Below are positions 42,322 through 50,314 of a stretch of 59,988 bases of DNA, piece by piece. Under the pieces are notes generated by a model. That model searched no databases and had not been told where the DNA came from. It was given only the letters and a program-made list of their open reading frames with translations. Location: the NCBI GenBank assembly GCA_003132445.1, contig PKXU01000101.1, forward strand, positions 1 to 59,988. The letters are read 5' to 3'. The number at the start of each line of letters is the position of its first letter. The stretch's first letter is position 1. Made by a program: the position numbers and the translations under genes. Source of the DNA: Acidobacteriaceae bacterium. GTDB lineage: Bacteria > Acidobacteriota > Terriglobia > Terriglobales > Acidobacteriaceae.

Positions 42322-43467
42322 TTACTGCATCGTTCCCAGGTATAAGTCGGCGACTTTCAGAGCGAGAGCCTCGGGATCTACATCGACCCGGTTCGCCAGG
42401 ACGATGACCGTTAATTGATCGTCGGGGAAGCGCTGAATCGTGGTCCGGAAGCCGATCGTGCTGCCATCGTGGAACATGCGATGGTGTCCCTTGTAGGGAT
42501 CGAGAAACCAGCCAAAGCCATAGCTAACAACGGGGCGGTCGGCGAACTTCGAGGGTCCGCCGGTGGGTTGCACGGGAGTGAGAGCTGGACGCATCTCTTC
42601 TGCGCTCAGCAGCGTGTGCTCACGCAAAGCGCGATCCCATTTCGCCAGGTCATCCAGCGAGGAATAAATCCCACCATCGCCCAATACGGCTGAGGTAGGG
42701 CTCTGATCGGTTTCCTGCCAATCGTCTTTATTGTTTTCATTGTTCCTGCTGTAGCCGTAGGCGCGGTGCGGTACTTTGTTTTTTCCGTTCTCGTAAGCCA
42801 GGGTGTTCTTCATTTTCAGAGGAGTGAAGATTCTTTCGTGCAGAAAATCGCCAAAGCTCGTGCCCGAAACTTTCTCCACGATCATGGCCAGAACGGCGTA
42901 GCCTGAGTTGCTGTATTCCCATTGCGATCCCGCGGCAAACATTCCGCTGATCTGCTGCTCCAGCAGTTGCAAAACGCCAGAATCGTGAATTTGCGGAACC
43001 TTTTCGGGAGGATTATCAGGATACTGCTTCATCAGCAGTTCCTCGTAATCGCGCAGGCCCGAAGTGTGGTTGAGCAGATTGCGGACGGTGATGGATTTTC
43101 CGTAGGCCGGAAATTCAGGAAAGAATTCCGTGAGATGGTCGTCATAGCGCAACTTGCCATCGCGTGCTAACAGCATGATGGCTGCTGCGGTGAACTGCTT
43201 GGTGAAGGATGCGAGACGGAAATTCGTGTGCTCATCGATAGGACGCAGAGTGCGCAGATCGGTGACGCCGTATCCGCGGCGAAAGACGGGCCTGCCGTTG
43301 TGCATGACAAGAACTGCGGCACCGGGGGGGGTGTTCGATTTCAGCGCGGCAAAGATGGCGTCGATTTGAGCGCTCGACACGTGGGCACTCGACACCTGGG
43401 ATGGTGCGGTAACTCCGAAAGAAACTACTGCCAGTGCGAGCAGAGACGCCGCCAATTTTGGTTTCAA
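42322..43467 (-). CDS. Secreted serine hydrolase of the class C beta-lactamase/DD-peptidase fold
   Basis: The 381-residue protein has a signal peptide (MKPKLAASLLALAVVSFGVT). The SxxK motif is in NFRLASFTKQFTAAAIMLLA (about 88-91), the YxN motif is YSNSGYAVLAMIVEKV (about 184), and HTSGLRDYEE is also diagnostic. The C-terminal HDGSTIGFRTTIQRFP corresponds to the KTG-like region. Enzymes of this fold in Acidobacteria are often esterases or peptidases rather than true beta-lactamases, so antibiotic hydrolysis is not claimed. Near the mature N-terminus, a VSSAHVSSAQ duplication is encoded by a short tandem repeat. Confidence 0.88.
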   Translation of the reverse strand: MKPKLAASLLALAVVSFGVTAPSQVSSAHVSSAQIDAIFAALKSNTPPGAAVLVMHNGRPVFRRGYGVTDLRTLRPIDEHTNFRLASFTKQFTAAAIMLLARDGKLRYDDHLTEFFPEFPAYGKSITVRNLLNHTSGLRDYEELLMKQYPDNPPEKVPQIHDSGVLQLLEQQISGMFAAGSQWEYSNSGYAVLAMIVEKVSGTSFGDFLHERIFTPLKMKNTLAYENGKNKVPHRAYGYSRNNENNKDDWQETDQSPTSAVLGDGGIYSSLDDLAKWDRALREHTLLSAEEMRPALTPVQPTGGPSKFADRPVVSYGFGWFLDPYKGHHRMFHDGSTIGFRTTIQRFPDDQLTVIVLANRVDVDPEALALKVADLYLGTMQ

Positions 43468-43539
43468 ACGGAAAGTCCTCGACGCTGAAGCGCCCGCTTC
43501 AGCGACAAGATAACGCGAGGAGTTCGCAGAGGCCTGAGT

Positions 43540-44022
43540 TCACTCATCGCGCATGGGCAAAGGTTTCACGGAGCCGCAATCTGCGCCCTTATAGATTCCC
43601 GAGGACGTGCTCGTCCATTCCACCGGCTTGCTGTTCGGACCAACCTGCATTGATCCTGCGAAGTGGACCTTGCCGGTGGCGTGTTCGCCGTCGCTCGAAG
43701 AAGACTCCATGGTTATCTTTCCGTTCATCGTTCCGGTGCACATCATCTCTCCGCTCATGCCGTTGGTTTTCTTGACGAGACTGGTGACGCGACAGCCGGG
43801 GATCGGCGGAAGGATGGCACTGTACTTGTCAAAATATTGCTGCGTAACGCAGAACTGAGATGTGTGCGCCGCACTGGGGGCGGCATTGCCCGCAGGAGAC
43901 TGTTGCCACGTTGTCGTGGTCGTCAACTCCCAGAGACCGGCTTTTCTTGTCTGCGCCAGAGCAAACACGGTTAAGGCCAAAAGACAACAGAACAATCCGA
44001 TCCAACCATGAAACCGTTTCAT
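43540..44022 (-). CDS. DUF3617 secreted protein
   Basis: The 160-residue protein starts at MKRFHGWIGLFCCLLALTVF with a clear signal peptide ending at LALAQ. The DUF3617 signature follows: RKAGLWELTTTTTWQQ, then SQFCVTQQYFDKYS with the conserved Cys, then CRVTSLVKKTNGMSGEMMCT, and the closing STSSGIYKGADCGSVKP. The function of DUF3617 is unknown; members are small periplasmic proteins common in Acidobacteria. It is 72 bases upstream of the serine hydrolase gene on the same strand and possibly expressed with it. Confidence 0.8.
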   Translation of the reverse strand: MKRFHGWIGLFCCLLALTVFALAQTRKAGLWELTTTTTWQQSPAGNAAPSAAHTSQFCVTQQYFDKYSAILPPIPGCRVTSLVKKTNGMSGEMMCTGTMNGKITMESSSSDGEHATGKVHFAGSMQVGPNSKPVEWTSTSSGIYKGADCGSVKPLPMRDE

Positions 44023-44166
44023 AAATTTTTCCTCTTGAGGCGCAAAATCCCTTCCGCGCACATTCACTCTACTTGACCGGACGATCAGAGAAAAAGGAGA
44101 TTCCCGTAATGCGGGGGGCCTAGTATCAAACCGCCGCACCAATGTTGGGCCGGCCCCACCCTCTTG

Positions 44167-45066
44167 TTACTCCCGAATTCCGGTCACGCCCATCATCCGT
44201 CCCGTTCTGCCTTTTTCTGCGCGGTAGGAAAAGAGCAGGTCCGTTCGGCAATGAGTGCAGTGCGGAGACGCTTCGATGCTGTTCGCCGGCACGCCCGCGG
44301 CCAGGAGTTGCTGGCGGTTGGCTTCCACCAGATCTAGAAAAATCTTTTTCGGCAGATCGCTGTGGCCGGGAGCACGAGCGCTGAGAAATAGAAGGGGATA
44401 TTTGTCCCGGATCGGGTCGCTCTCTTTGACCTCCCGGAACAGTTTCGCGGCGTAGGGAAATTGCGATTCAAACTTAAGCCGCACTTCTTCTCCGACCTCA
44501 TAGCAGCAGTCTTGAATGCCGGGGCCGATTGCGGCTTTGAGGTCGCGAGGGCGCGTGCCAAAGCAGCGATGCATTTCGCCGACGCCTTTCTCAATGATGC
44601 GCTGCACAGTTCCGCGCCAGCCGGCGTGAAAGATTCCAACGGCGTGACGCTTAGTGTCGACAAGAATGACGGGAAGACAATCGGCGGTTTGAATTCCCAG
44701 GAGCAAGCCGGGAGTGGCGGTGATCAGACCGTCGCCGGAGAGCTGATCTTGTGGCATCGCGTCTACGTGGCGAATGATGTCGGAGTGAATTTGGCGAAGC
44801 GTGATCAGCCGGCCGGTTACGAGTTTGCGCGATGCGCGCCGAGTCGAAATTTCTGCTCTCAGTTCCCGCAGAAAAGCGGCGCGGTTTCGCTCGACTGCGG
44901 CGCGGGAATCCTCACTCGTGAAGCCGAGATTGAGATCTTGGCTGCCGTACTGGCGGGGAAAGCCCCCGAGTCGGGTGGAGAAGCCGTGGACGAGCCAGGG
45001 CAGCCGGCTCAGCTGGTCAGCGCGAAGGATGGTGAGTTTGGTTTTGTTCGGGGCCCGGGTTGGCAC
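44167..45066 (-). CDS. pgeF: YfiH/PgeF family (purine nucleoside phosphorylase/laccase-domain) protein
   Basis: The 299-residue DUF152 protein has LRQIHSDIIRHVD, GIQTADCLPVILVDTKRHAV and IFHAGWRGTVQRIIEKGV, which carry the copper/zinc-site His-Cys-His residues. GIQDCCYEVGEEVRLKFESQ is also present. Family members are assigned polyphenol-oxidase, purine-nucleoside-phosphorylase (FAMIN-like) or peptidoglycan-editing activities; sequence alone does not choose among them. Length is normal. The start is a GTG at 45066. The gene ends with a duplicated Thr/Gly/Arg tail (RTGRMMGVTGIRE) and is followed by a clean spacer. Confidence 0.9.
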   Translation of the reverse strand: MPTRAPNKTKLTILRADQLSRLPWLVHGFSTRLGGFPRQYGSQDLNLGFTSEDSRAAVERNRAAFLRELRAEISTRRASRKLVTGRLITLRQIHSDIIRHVDAMPQDQLSGDGLITATPGLLLGIQTADCLPVILVDTKRHAVGIFHAGWRGTVQRIIEKGVGEMHRCFGTRPRDLKAAIGPGIQDCCYEVGEEVRLKFESQFPYAAKLFREVKESDPIRDKYPLLFLSARAPGHSDLPKKIFLDLVEANRQQLLAAGVPANSIEASPHCTHCRTDLLFSYRAEKGRTGRMMGVTGIRE

Positions 45067-45082
45067 ATATTTATGTTACAGC

Positions 45083-45128
45083 AGACTCTGATGGACCTCA
45101 GACTCCAGACCTCAGACTTCGGACGTCA
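45083..45128. repeat. Degenerate tandem repeat near the pgeF start
   Basis: CTCTGATGGACCTCAGACTC, CAGACCTCAGACTTCGGACG and further CAGAC(T/C)TC variants follow one another between the divergent pgeF and 45232 genes. The reverse-oriented CCGACGTCCGAAGTCCGAC at about 45163 could pair with them. Confidence 0.6.
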
Positions 45129-45195
45129 GCGACATCAAACCTCACCAATGGCGTCGCGGGCCGACGTCCGAAGTCCGACGCCGCCCTTGAGACGT

Positions 45196-45224
45196 TTGCC
45201 GGTTCCATCCCACTCCGTTATAGT
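45196..45224 (+). promoter_or_regulatory. Candidate promoter that would give a leaderless transcript
   Basis: TTGCCG (45196-45201), a 17-base spacer and TATAGT (45219-45224) precede the gene at 45232. A start site seven bases past the -10 box falls at 45231-45232, directly on the ATG, and there is no ribosome-binding site in between. Confidence 0.45.
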
Positions 45225-45231
45225 TTTGGGC

Positions 45232-45585
45232 ATGTACCGAGACTTTCACGCTACCGATCGCTGGACGAAGAAGCAGGTGCACTGCCTGTATCAGGCGATC
45301 ATTGTTGCCATTGCCACGCGCCACGCCGATGCCGTCGATATTAAATTTCTGGTGGATGGACGAACCGTGTGGGTCGCCCTGCCGCATCCGGCGTGGGTGG
45401 AATATAAAAAGCGGACCGGGAAGGCCATAACGGATTCGCTGGCGGTGGAAATTGCCGGGCATTATTTGAAGAGCGCGCTCCAGGCGGGGGAAGGCCTGGG
45501 GCGCGAGATGTATTCGCTGACGGTGGAAGAGACGCTGGCACATCTGGACGGCGTTGTCGCTGACATGCAGGCGCAACCGGCGTAA
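45232..45585 (+). CDS. Conserved-looking small cytosolic protein, unknown
   Basis: The protein has 117 residues. It starts MYRDFHATDRWTKKQVHCLY and continues with QAIIVAIATRHADAVDIKFL, WVALPHPAWVEYKKRTGKAI, HYLKSALQAGEGLGREMYSL and a C-terminal LTVEETLAHLDGVVADMQAQ. The composition is mixed alpha/beta, with no signal peptide or membrane helix. I do not recognise a family. The gene is bounded by a candidate promoter upstream and a GCGGGCG/CGCCCGC hairpin downstream and is convergent with the mutase gene. Absence of any Shine-Dalgarno sequence fits leaderless translation. Confidence 0.6.
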   Translation: MYRDFHATDRWTKKQVHCLYQAIIVAIATRHADAVDIKFLVDGRTVWVALPHPAWVEYKKRTGKAITDSLAVEIAGHYLKSALQAGEGLGREMYSLTVEETLAHLDGVVADMQAQPA

Positions 45586-45593
45586 AGTTTCGC

Positions 45594-45613
45594 GGGCGGG
45601 GCGCCCGCGCCAC
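45594..45613. repeat. GC-rich palindrome between convergent genes
   Basis: GCGGGCG GGG CGCCCGC, followed by GCCAC, is a perfect 7-bp stem with a G loop. It matches the palindrome inside the lipid kinase gene at 40006-40026. It could act as a bidirectional transcription barrier, but no T-tract follows. Confidence 0.6.
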
Positions 45614-45644
45614 GCTCTGTGTCAACAGCCTGGTTGCAGATCCT

Positions 45645-47252
45645 CTAAATCACCACTGCTTCTTTGTACTCTCCGAAAACGCGCCGCATGGCGTCGGAAA
45701 TTTCGCCGACCGTCGCGCAGGCCTCGACTGCGGTCAGGATGCGCGGCATGAGGTTGGCACCGGAGCGCGCCGCATCCTCCACACCTGCCAGCGCAGACTT
45801 CCACGGACCGGCGTCCCGCTTGGCGCGCAGGGCACGCACGCGTTTTACTTGCTTCGGTTCGAGCGCGGGATCGATGCGCTGAGTGGGGATGGGTTTTTCT
45901 TCTTCGACTTCGAAGCGGTTGACTCCTACAACGATGGCGCGCTGGTCATCGACCGCCTGCTGGTATTCGTAGGCTGCGTTTTGAATTTCCTGTTGCACGA
46001 AGCCGCGCTCGATGGCTTTCAACATTCCGCCGAGGACTTCGATCTTGCCGAGATACTCAGCTGCGCGCTTCTCGATTTCGTTGGTGAGTGATTCCACGTA
46101 ATACGAGCCCGCGAGCGGATCGATGGTCTGGGGCGCGCCCGATTCGTAAGCGATGACCTGTTGGGTGCGCAGCGCGATGCGGGCTGCCCGCTCGGTGGGC
46201 AGGGCGAGAGCCTCATCGTAAGAATTGGTGTGCAGGGACTGCGTTCCGCCGAGGACGGCCGCCAGGGCCTGAATTGCAGTGCGGACGATATTGTTTTCCG
46301 GTTGCTGTGCAGTCAGAGTGGAGCCGGCGGTCTGGGTATGGAAGCGGAGCATCCAGGAGCGCGGATTTTTTGCTTTGAAGTGTTCACGCATGATGCGGGC
46401 CCACATGCGGCGCGCGGCGCGGAACTTCGCCACTTCTTCGAGAAAATTGTTGTGGGCATTGAAGAAGAACGAAAGCCGCGGGGCGAACTGATCGACATCC
46501 AGTCCGGCGTTGATCGCGGCCTGCACGTAAGCCATACCGTTGCCCAGCGTGAATGCGACTTCCTGCACCGCGGTAGAGCCGGCCTCGCGCATGTGGTAAC
46601 CGGAAATCGAAATCGTATTCCAGTCGGGCACGTTGTCGTTGGCCCAGGCGAACATGTCGGTTACGACGCGCATCGCCTGTTGCGGCGGATAAATGTAAGT
46701 TCCGCGCGCGATGTATTCCTTGAGCACATCATTCTGCACCGTGCCCGAAAGTTTGCGAAGGTCGGCACCCTGGCGGCGCGCGACGGCCACGTAGAGAGCG
46801 AGCAGGATCGATCCCGTGGCATTGATGGTCATGGATGTAGAGATCTTGGTCAGGTCGATGCCATCGAAGAGGCGCTGCATGTCTTCGATGGAGTCGATCG
46901 CGACCCCGACTTTGCCGACTTCTCCGCTGGCGAGCCGATGATCGGAGTCGAGGCCGATCTGCGTGGGTAAATCGAAGGCTACAGAAAGTCCCGTGGTTCC
47001 ATTCGCCAGCAAATATTTGTAACGCTTGTTGGATTCCTCGGCGTCGCCCATGCCGGCATACTGCCGCATGGTCCAAAGGCGGCCGCGGTACATCGTGGCT
47101 TGGACGCCGCGGGTGAAGGGATATTCGCCGGGATAGCCAACTTCGGTTTCGTAATCAGACCCTTTGAGATCGGTGGGGGTGTACAGCGGGTTAACGGCAA
47201 TGTGGGAGGAAGTTTCGATGTCTGCGGCGCGGGATTTCAACTTTTCCGACAT
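45645..47252 (-). CDS. Methylmalonyl-CoA-mutase-type acyl-CoA mutase, large (catalytic) subunit
   Basis: The 535-residue protein has the TIM-barrel acyl-CoA-binding domain. It begins [20 protein letters not shown] and [20 protein letters not shown], then [52 protein letters not shown] and [20 protein letters not shown]. It ends after the barrel without the DxHxxG cobalamin-binding domain, as in the separate-subunit mutases of archaea and many Acidobacteria. The small B12-binding subunit and the MeaB chaperone are not in this window. It probably isomerises (R)-methylmalonyl-CoA to succinyl-CoA, but isobutyryl- or ethylmalonyl-type specificity cannot be excluded. Confidence 0.9.
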   Translation of the reverse strand: MSEKLKSRAADIETSSHIAVNPLYTPTDLKGSDYETEVGYPGEYPFTRGVQATMYRGRLWTMRQYAGMGDAEESNKRYKYLLANGTTGLSVAFDLPTQIGLDSDHRLASGEVGKVGVAIDSIEDMQRLFDGIDLTKISTSMTINATGSILLALYVAVARRQGADLRKLSGTVQNDVLKEYIARGTYIYPPQQAMRVVTDMFAWANDNVPDWNTISISGYHMREAGSTAVQEVAFTLGNGMAYVQAAINAGLDVDQFAPRLSFFFNAHNNFLEEVAKFRAARRMWARIMREHFKAKNPRSWMLRFHTQTAGSTLTAQQPENNIVRTAIQALAAVLGGTQSLHTNSYDEALALPTERAARIALRTQQVIAYESGAPQTIDPLAGSYYVESLTNEIEKRAAEYLGKIEVLGGMLKAIERGFVQQEIQNAAYEYQQAVDDQRAIVVGVNRFEVEEEKPIPTQRIDPALEPKQVKRVRALRAKRDAGPWKSALAGVEDAARSGANLMPRILTAVEACATVGEISDAMRRVFGEYKEAVVI

Positions 47253-47307
47253 AGGCTGTCCGCTTATGCTTTTGCGCCCGAAGGTTCAAGGCAAAGCATC
47301 CAGAGAG

Positions 47308-47649
47308 TCATGGGCGCTGACTCTTTCTTCGTACCTTCCAAAACGAACTCATGCCGAACCATGCGAAGGCTAGAGTGAAGCAGACCGTAATGGCAACCCG
47401 GCCGGCCGTCGTGTGTCCGGTAGAGTACTTCATATATTCGCGGACTCCGGCAGCGGCGCCGAAGAATGCCATAGCGAGGAATATCGTTCCGGTCACTTCC
47501 AGCCACAACTGATGCGCGGCGCGGCCAAAAGAGCGGCCAGTGGTGCGGGCGCCGGTCATCAGTGCACTGAAGGTACGGCTGCGTCCGGCCTGCTGACTGG
47601 CGACGCGGGCGACTGCACCGAGCTTTCGTAAGGTAGAAACCTTGTTCAC
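47308..47649 (-). CDS. Small membrane protein, unknown
   Basis: The protein has 113 residues. The start is the GTG at 47649 (VNKVSTLRKLGAVARVASQQ), with GAGG five bases upstream; the longer frame runs back across the start of the divergent gene at 47773. Two membrane helices (LEVTGTIFLAMAFFGAAAGV and GRVAITVCFTLAFAWFGMSS) follow a basic N-terminus rich in Arg and Ser. It ends with a cluster of basic residues. No family is recognised. It lies 55 bases upstream of the mutase gene on the same strand, possibly in one transcript. Confidence 0.65.
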   Translation of the reverse strand: MNKVSTLRKLGAVARVASQQAGRSRTFSALMTGARTTGRSFGRAAHQLWLEVTGTIFLAMAFFGAAAGVREYMKYSTGHTTAGRVAITVCFTLAFAWFGMSSFWKVRRKSQRP

Positions 47650-47772
47650 GGCCTCGATTTTAACAGCCTGCGGGGATACAATGGCGCAACGCCGACGACG
47701 AACCGTTGGGCGGAATATGGCATCTAAGTTTACAGGCTGGCGATTTAGTCCAGATTTCGTGCGGGGGACAAC

Positions 47773-48093
47773 GTGGATCCACAACTCAAGCAACTGATGA
47801 AAGAGCTCGGCGACGCGATCAACGAATCTCTGTCTGATTCCGAGCAGATCTCTGAAGTTGTCTCCCGCATCAAGGAAGGTGGCTACGACATTTTTCTAGT
47901 GCTCGAAGCTACCATTGGGGTGAGCAAGCAGGGCGAAAAATCGTCGGATAAAACTTCGCTGGTGACTACTCTTTCCACGAATCCTGAGTTCAAAATCAAC
48001 GACCAGGACCTGAAATTCCTGAAGTCGCTTCGCATCAAGATTGACGAAGAGAAGCACGACACCGGCAAGTCCGATAAAGACAAGAATAAGTAG
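47773..48093 (+). CDS. Small charged cytosolic protein, unknown
   Basis: The 106-residue protein starts with GTG (MDPQLKQLMKELGDAINESL) after a GGGGG stretch. It is mostly helical and charged. A central strand-like segment (GGYDIFLVLEATIGVSKQG) separates the N-terminal helix from a Lys/Asp-rich tail (KSDKDKNK). There is no signal peptide or membrane helix. The family is not recognised. It is convergent with the SpdH-like oxidase gene. Confidence 0.6.
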   Translation: MDPQLKQLMKELGDAINESLSDSEQISEVVSRIKEGGYDIFLVLEATIGVSKQGEKSSDKTSLVTTLSTNPEFKINDQDLKFLKSLRIKIDEEKHDTGKSDKDKNK

Positions 48094-48124
48094 GCTGTCG
48101 AGATTAGTTTCCGCAAAATAACAG

Positions 48125-50059
48125 TTACGTCGCCAAGACCTGATCGAGCAACTGCCCCACGGCGCGATCTGCCTCAATAATGGATGAGCGGTGGTCGGCC
48201 ACTCCGGATAAATCTGTGTTCGCGAATGCGATTCTGCCGAAAGGCGCCGCCCGCAGTACTTCGCCGGGAGCGGGATTGCCGTCTTTGCCGAAAAAGAATC
48301 CAGGAGCGGGGCTGAGATAGGCGTGTCCCCAGCGGTTGAGAATGATTCCGGCAATGTCGCGGGCGGAGTCGAAGCCGGAAGGCGCGAACATCTCGGTAAA
48401 TTGCTGACGAATCTGCCGTTCATAATCGCGGAACGGAGTGGAGAGCAATTCCGCGCGTCCCATGTTGCCTTGTCGTTCGGTGGGCTGGCCAGGATATGGA
48501 TATAAAACTTTGATGGAGAGTACAGTCGGTGAGTCGGGACCGATGGTGGGCGCGTCGGCGCCGCAGAGCGCCAACTTGCGCACCTGCATGTAACTTCCCA
48601 GTCCCTCGAACCATTGGCAGCCGGAGATTCCTAGTTTGTAGAGGAAGCGCCAGTTGCGCACGGCGACGTTGGCCATCATGCACGGAGCGCGATAGAACTG
48701 GCTGTAAGCCGCGACCCGGTCGGCCGGGAGATCGCGCACGATCTGGCGAGTTGTCCAGCTGCCGCCCGCCATTACCAGCGAGCGCGCTCGAAGGCGATAC
48801 GTCTTTCCACCGCGCGTGTAGGCGACGGTGACGAACTCAGATTTTGCGGGATCGCCGTCCTGCTTCACATCGCCATGCTTCACCCAGACGGCAGTCGACT
48901 CGAGACGAACACGCGCCGCCGCGCCGGCGCGATCAAGCGCGGCAAAGCTTACGGCATTGCGGCATACGTCTTGTAACGATGCGTCGCCCGCGATCGATTC
49001 CGGAATCAGCGTCTTCGTAATCAAACGCGCGATGCCACCGTTGCCGTCGGGAAACATTTGCGTGCCGGTCTCGTCGCTGATGTCGAGCGGATGCAGCATG
49101 TCGGCCGCGTACGCGGTGTAGGCTGAGAGCGCGTCGGGGCCGAGTCCATAGCCTCCACCTTCGCCGGGTGACAAGAATGTGCGGATGGTTTCGCGGCTGA
49201 TTCCATGGCGCTCGATCATGTAGTCTTCGAGCGTGATGGTGTCGAGGCGCCGTGAAATGGCGTCGCCGGAATACTCTGGGGCGTGGGCGCCGGAGTCGCC
49301 AGCGGACTGATATTTCATCAACTCTTCGCGTGCCTTCGCGGAAACCGGCGCCTGGCCGGACTGGCTGCCCCATGGGTCCGTGAGCCACAACCCGCGCGGC
49401 TGGCCGAATTTGGCTCCGAAGTAGGTTGCGCTCGGCGCCGAGCCTAGATAAGGCGTGCGGCTGAGCCGCATCTCCGGCGCGGAGCTGCCCCATTTCTGGT
49501 ATTCGAGGCGCGGGGTTTTCAGTCCGATGGATTCGTAGAACCGCGCGATGAAGCTGTGCGGATAGGGAACAGGAAAGAACGCCGAGCCCTGATGCGCCGT
49601 CAAGCGGTGACCGTCTACGAGAAATTCGTTGCGCTTGGCTTCGCCACCGAAAATCGGATGGTTGTCGAGCACCAGGCAGGTCTTATGCTGACCCGTCTGC
49701 CGCTGAAAAATCAGCGCGGCCGCCAGTCCGCTGATGCCGCCGCCGACCACCACGCAATCGTAGGTTTCGCCGGTATCGATGACGCTGGCAGGAAGGCTCT
49801 CGAACACGGCATCGCGAATCTGGTGTCCCGCTTCCGTCACCTGGAGCGTGTTGCCGTTGGAGTTGGCGTAGTCGCCAAGGCCTCCGTAGCCGGTCCAGTC
49901 GTCTTCATTTAAGCGCGCACTGCCGGGGCTTGCGCTGGTTGGACGTGCGCCGGCGCGCGTTGCCAGCAGATCCGCTGGCGACGCGGCATTGAGCAGCAGA
50001 GTTCCGGAGGCCAGCAAGGTGGCATTCAGAAAATCCCGGCGAGTTATGGGTTGTTCCAT
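48125..50059 (-). CDS. Tat-exported FAD-dependent oxidoreductase, spermidine dehydrogenase-like
   Basis: The 644-residue flavoprotein starts at MEQPITRRDFLNATLLASGT, with a twin-arginine motif (TRRDFLN). The FAD dinucleotide-binding motif is TYDCVVVGGGISGLAAALIF (about 97-116), followed by LVLDNHPIFGGEAKRNEF. The C-terminal FAD-binding segment is GRIAFANTDLSGVADHRSSI. The DNH.xFGGxAKRNEF pattern resembles SpdH-type spermidine dehydrogenase and related amine oxidases. Substrate specificity is not proven. It is divergent from glgC, and a perfect inverted repeat lies in the shared 255-bp spacer. Confidence 0.82.
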   Translation of the reverse strand: MEQPITRRDFLNATLLASGTLLLNAASPADLLATRAGARPTSASPGSARLNEDDWTGYGGLGDYANSNGNTLQVTEAGHQIRDAVFESLPASVIDTGETYDCVVVGGGISGLAAALIFQRQTGQHKTCLVLDNHPIFGGEAKRNEFLVDGHRLTAHQGSAFFPVPYPHSFIARFYESIGLKTPRLEYQKWGSSAPEMRLSRTPYLGSAPSATYFGAKFGQPRGLWLTDPWGSQSGQAPVSAKAREELMKYQSAGDSGAHAPEYSGDAISRRLDTITLEDYMIERHGISRETIRTFLSPGEGGGYGLGPDALSAYTAYAADMLHPLDISDETGTQMFPDGNGGIARLITKTLIPESIAGDASLQDVCRNAVSFAALDRAGAAARVRLESTAVWVKHGDVKQDGDPAKSEFVTVAYTRGGKTYRLRARSLVMAGGSWTTRQIVRDLPADRVAAYSQFYRAPCMMANVAVRNWRFLYKLGISGCQWFEGLGSYMQVRKLALCGADAPTIGPDSPTVLSIKVLYPYPGQPTERQGNMGRAELLSTPFRDYERQIRQQFTEMFAPSGFDSARDIAGIILNRWGHAYLSPAPGFFFGKDGNPAPGEVLRAAPFGRIAFANTDLSGVADHRSSIIEADRAVGQLLDQVLAT

Positions 50060-50194
50060 CCCCAGGAGTTTGTCGGGCCGGGGATTTTCCGAGCTCGCAA
50101 ACGACGGCCCCGGCCGTTTCAACCCGAAGATCGAGTTTCCTGGCATTCGCGTGCACTGGTCCCGCAAATGCAGCATTATACGGACTGGGGGCTC

Positions 50195-50210
50195 TAACGG
50201 AACCGTTAGC
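50195..50210. promoter_or_regulatory. Inverted repeat (CTAACGG-AA-CCGTTAG) in the divergent glgC promoter region
   Basis: A perfect 7-2-7 inverted repeat lies in the 255-bp spacer between the divergent SpdH-like gene and glgC. Towards glgC, TTAGCA (50208-50213) and TACCAT (50229-50234) with a 15-base spacer form a possible promoter. The repeat would sit over its -35 region, so it is a candidate operator. Confidence 0.4.
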
Positions 50211-50314
50211 AACCCTGCGGTGCTGTGCTACCATCTACTGTTTTCTTTTCGTATCTGCCGAGCAGAAAGCAAGATTCCGGCGGGTGAGCGCCGGAACGGA
50301 ATCTGAGGGATGGA

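Noticed and set aside
42322..43467. True antibiotic-resistance beta-lactamase
   Set aside because: The SxxK and YxN motifs identify the fold only. Environmental serine hydrolases of this fold are often esterases or DD-peptidases, and no resistance context is present.
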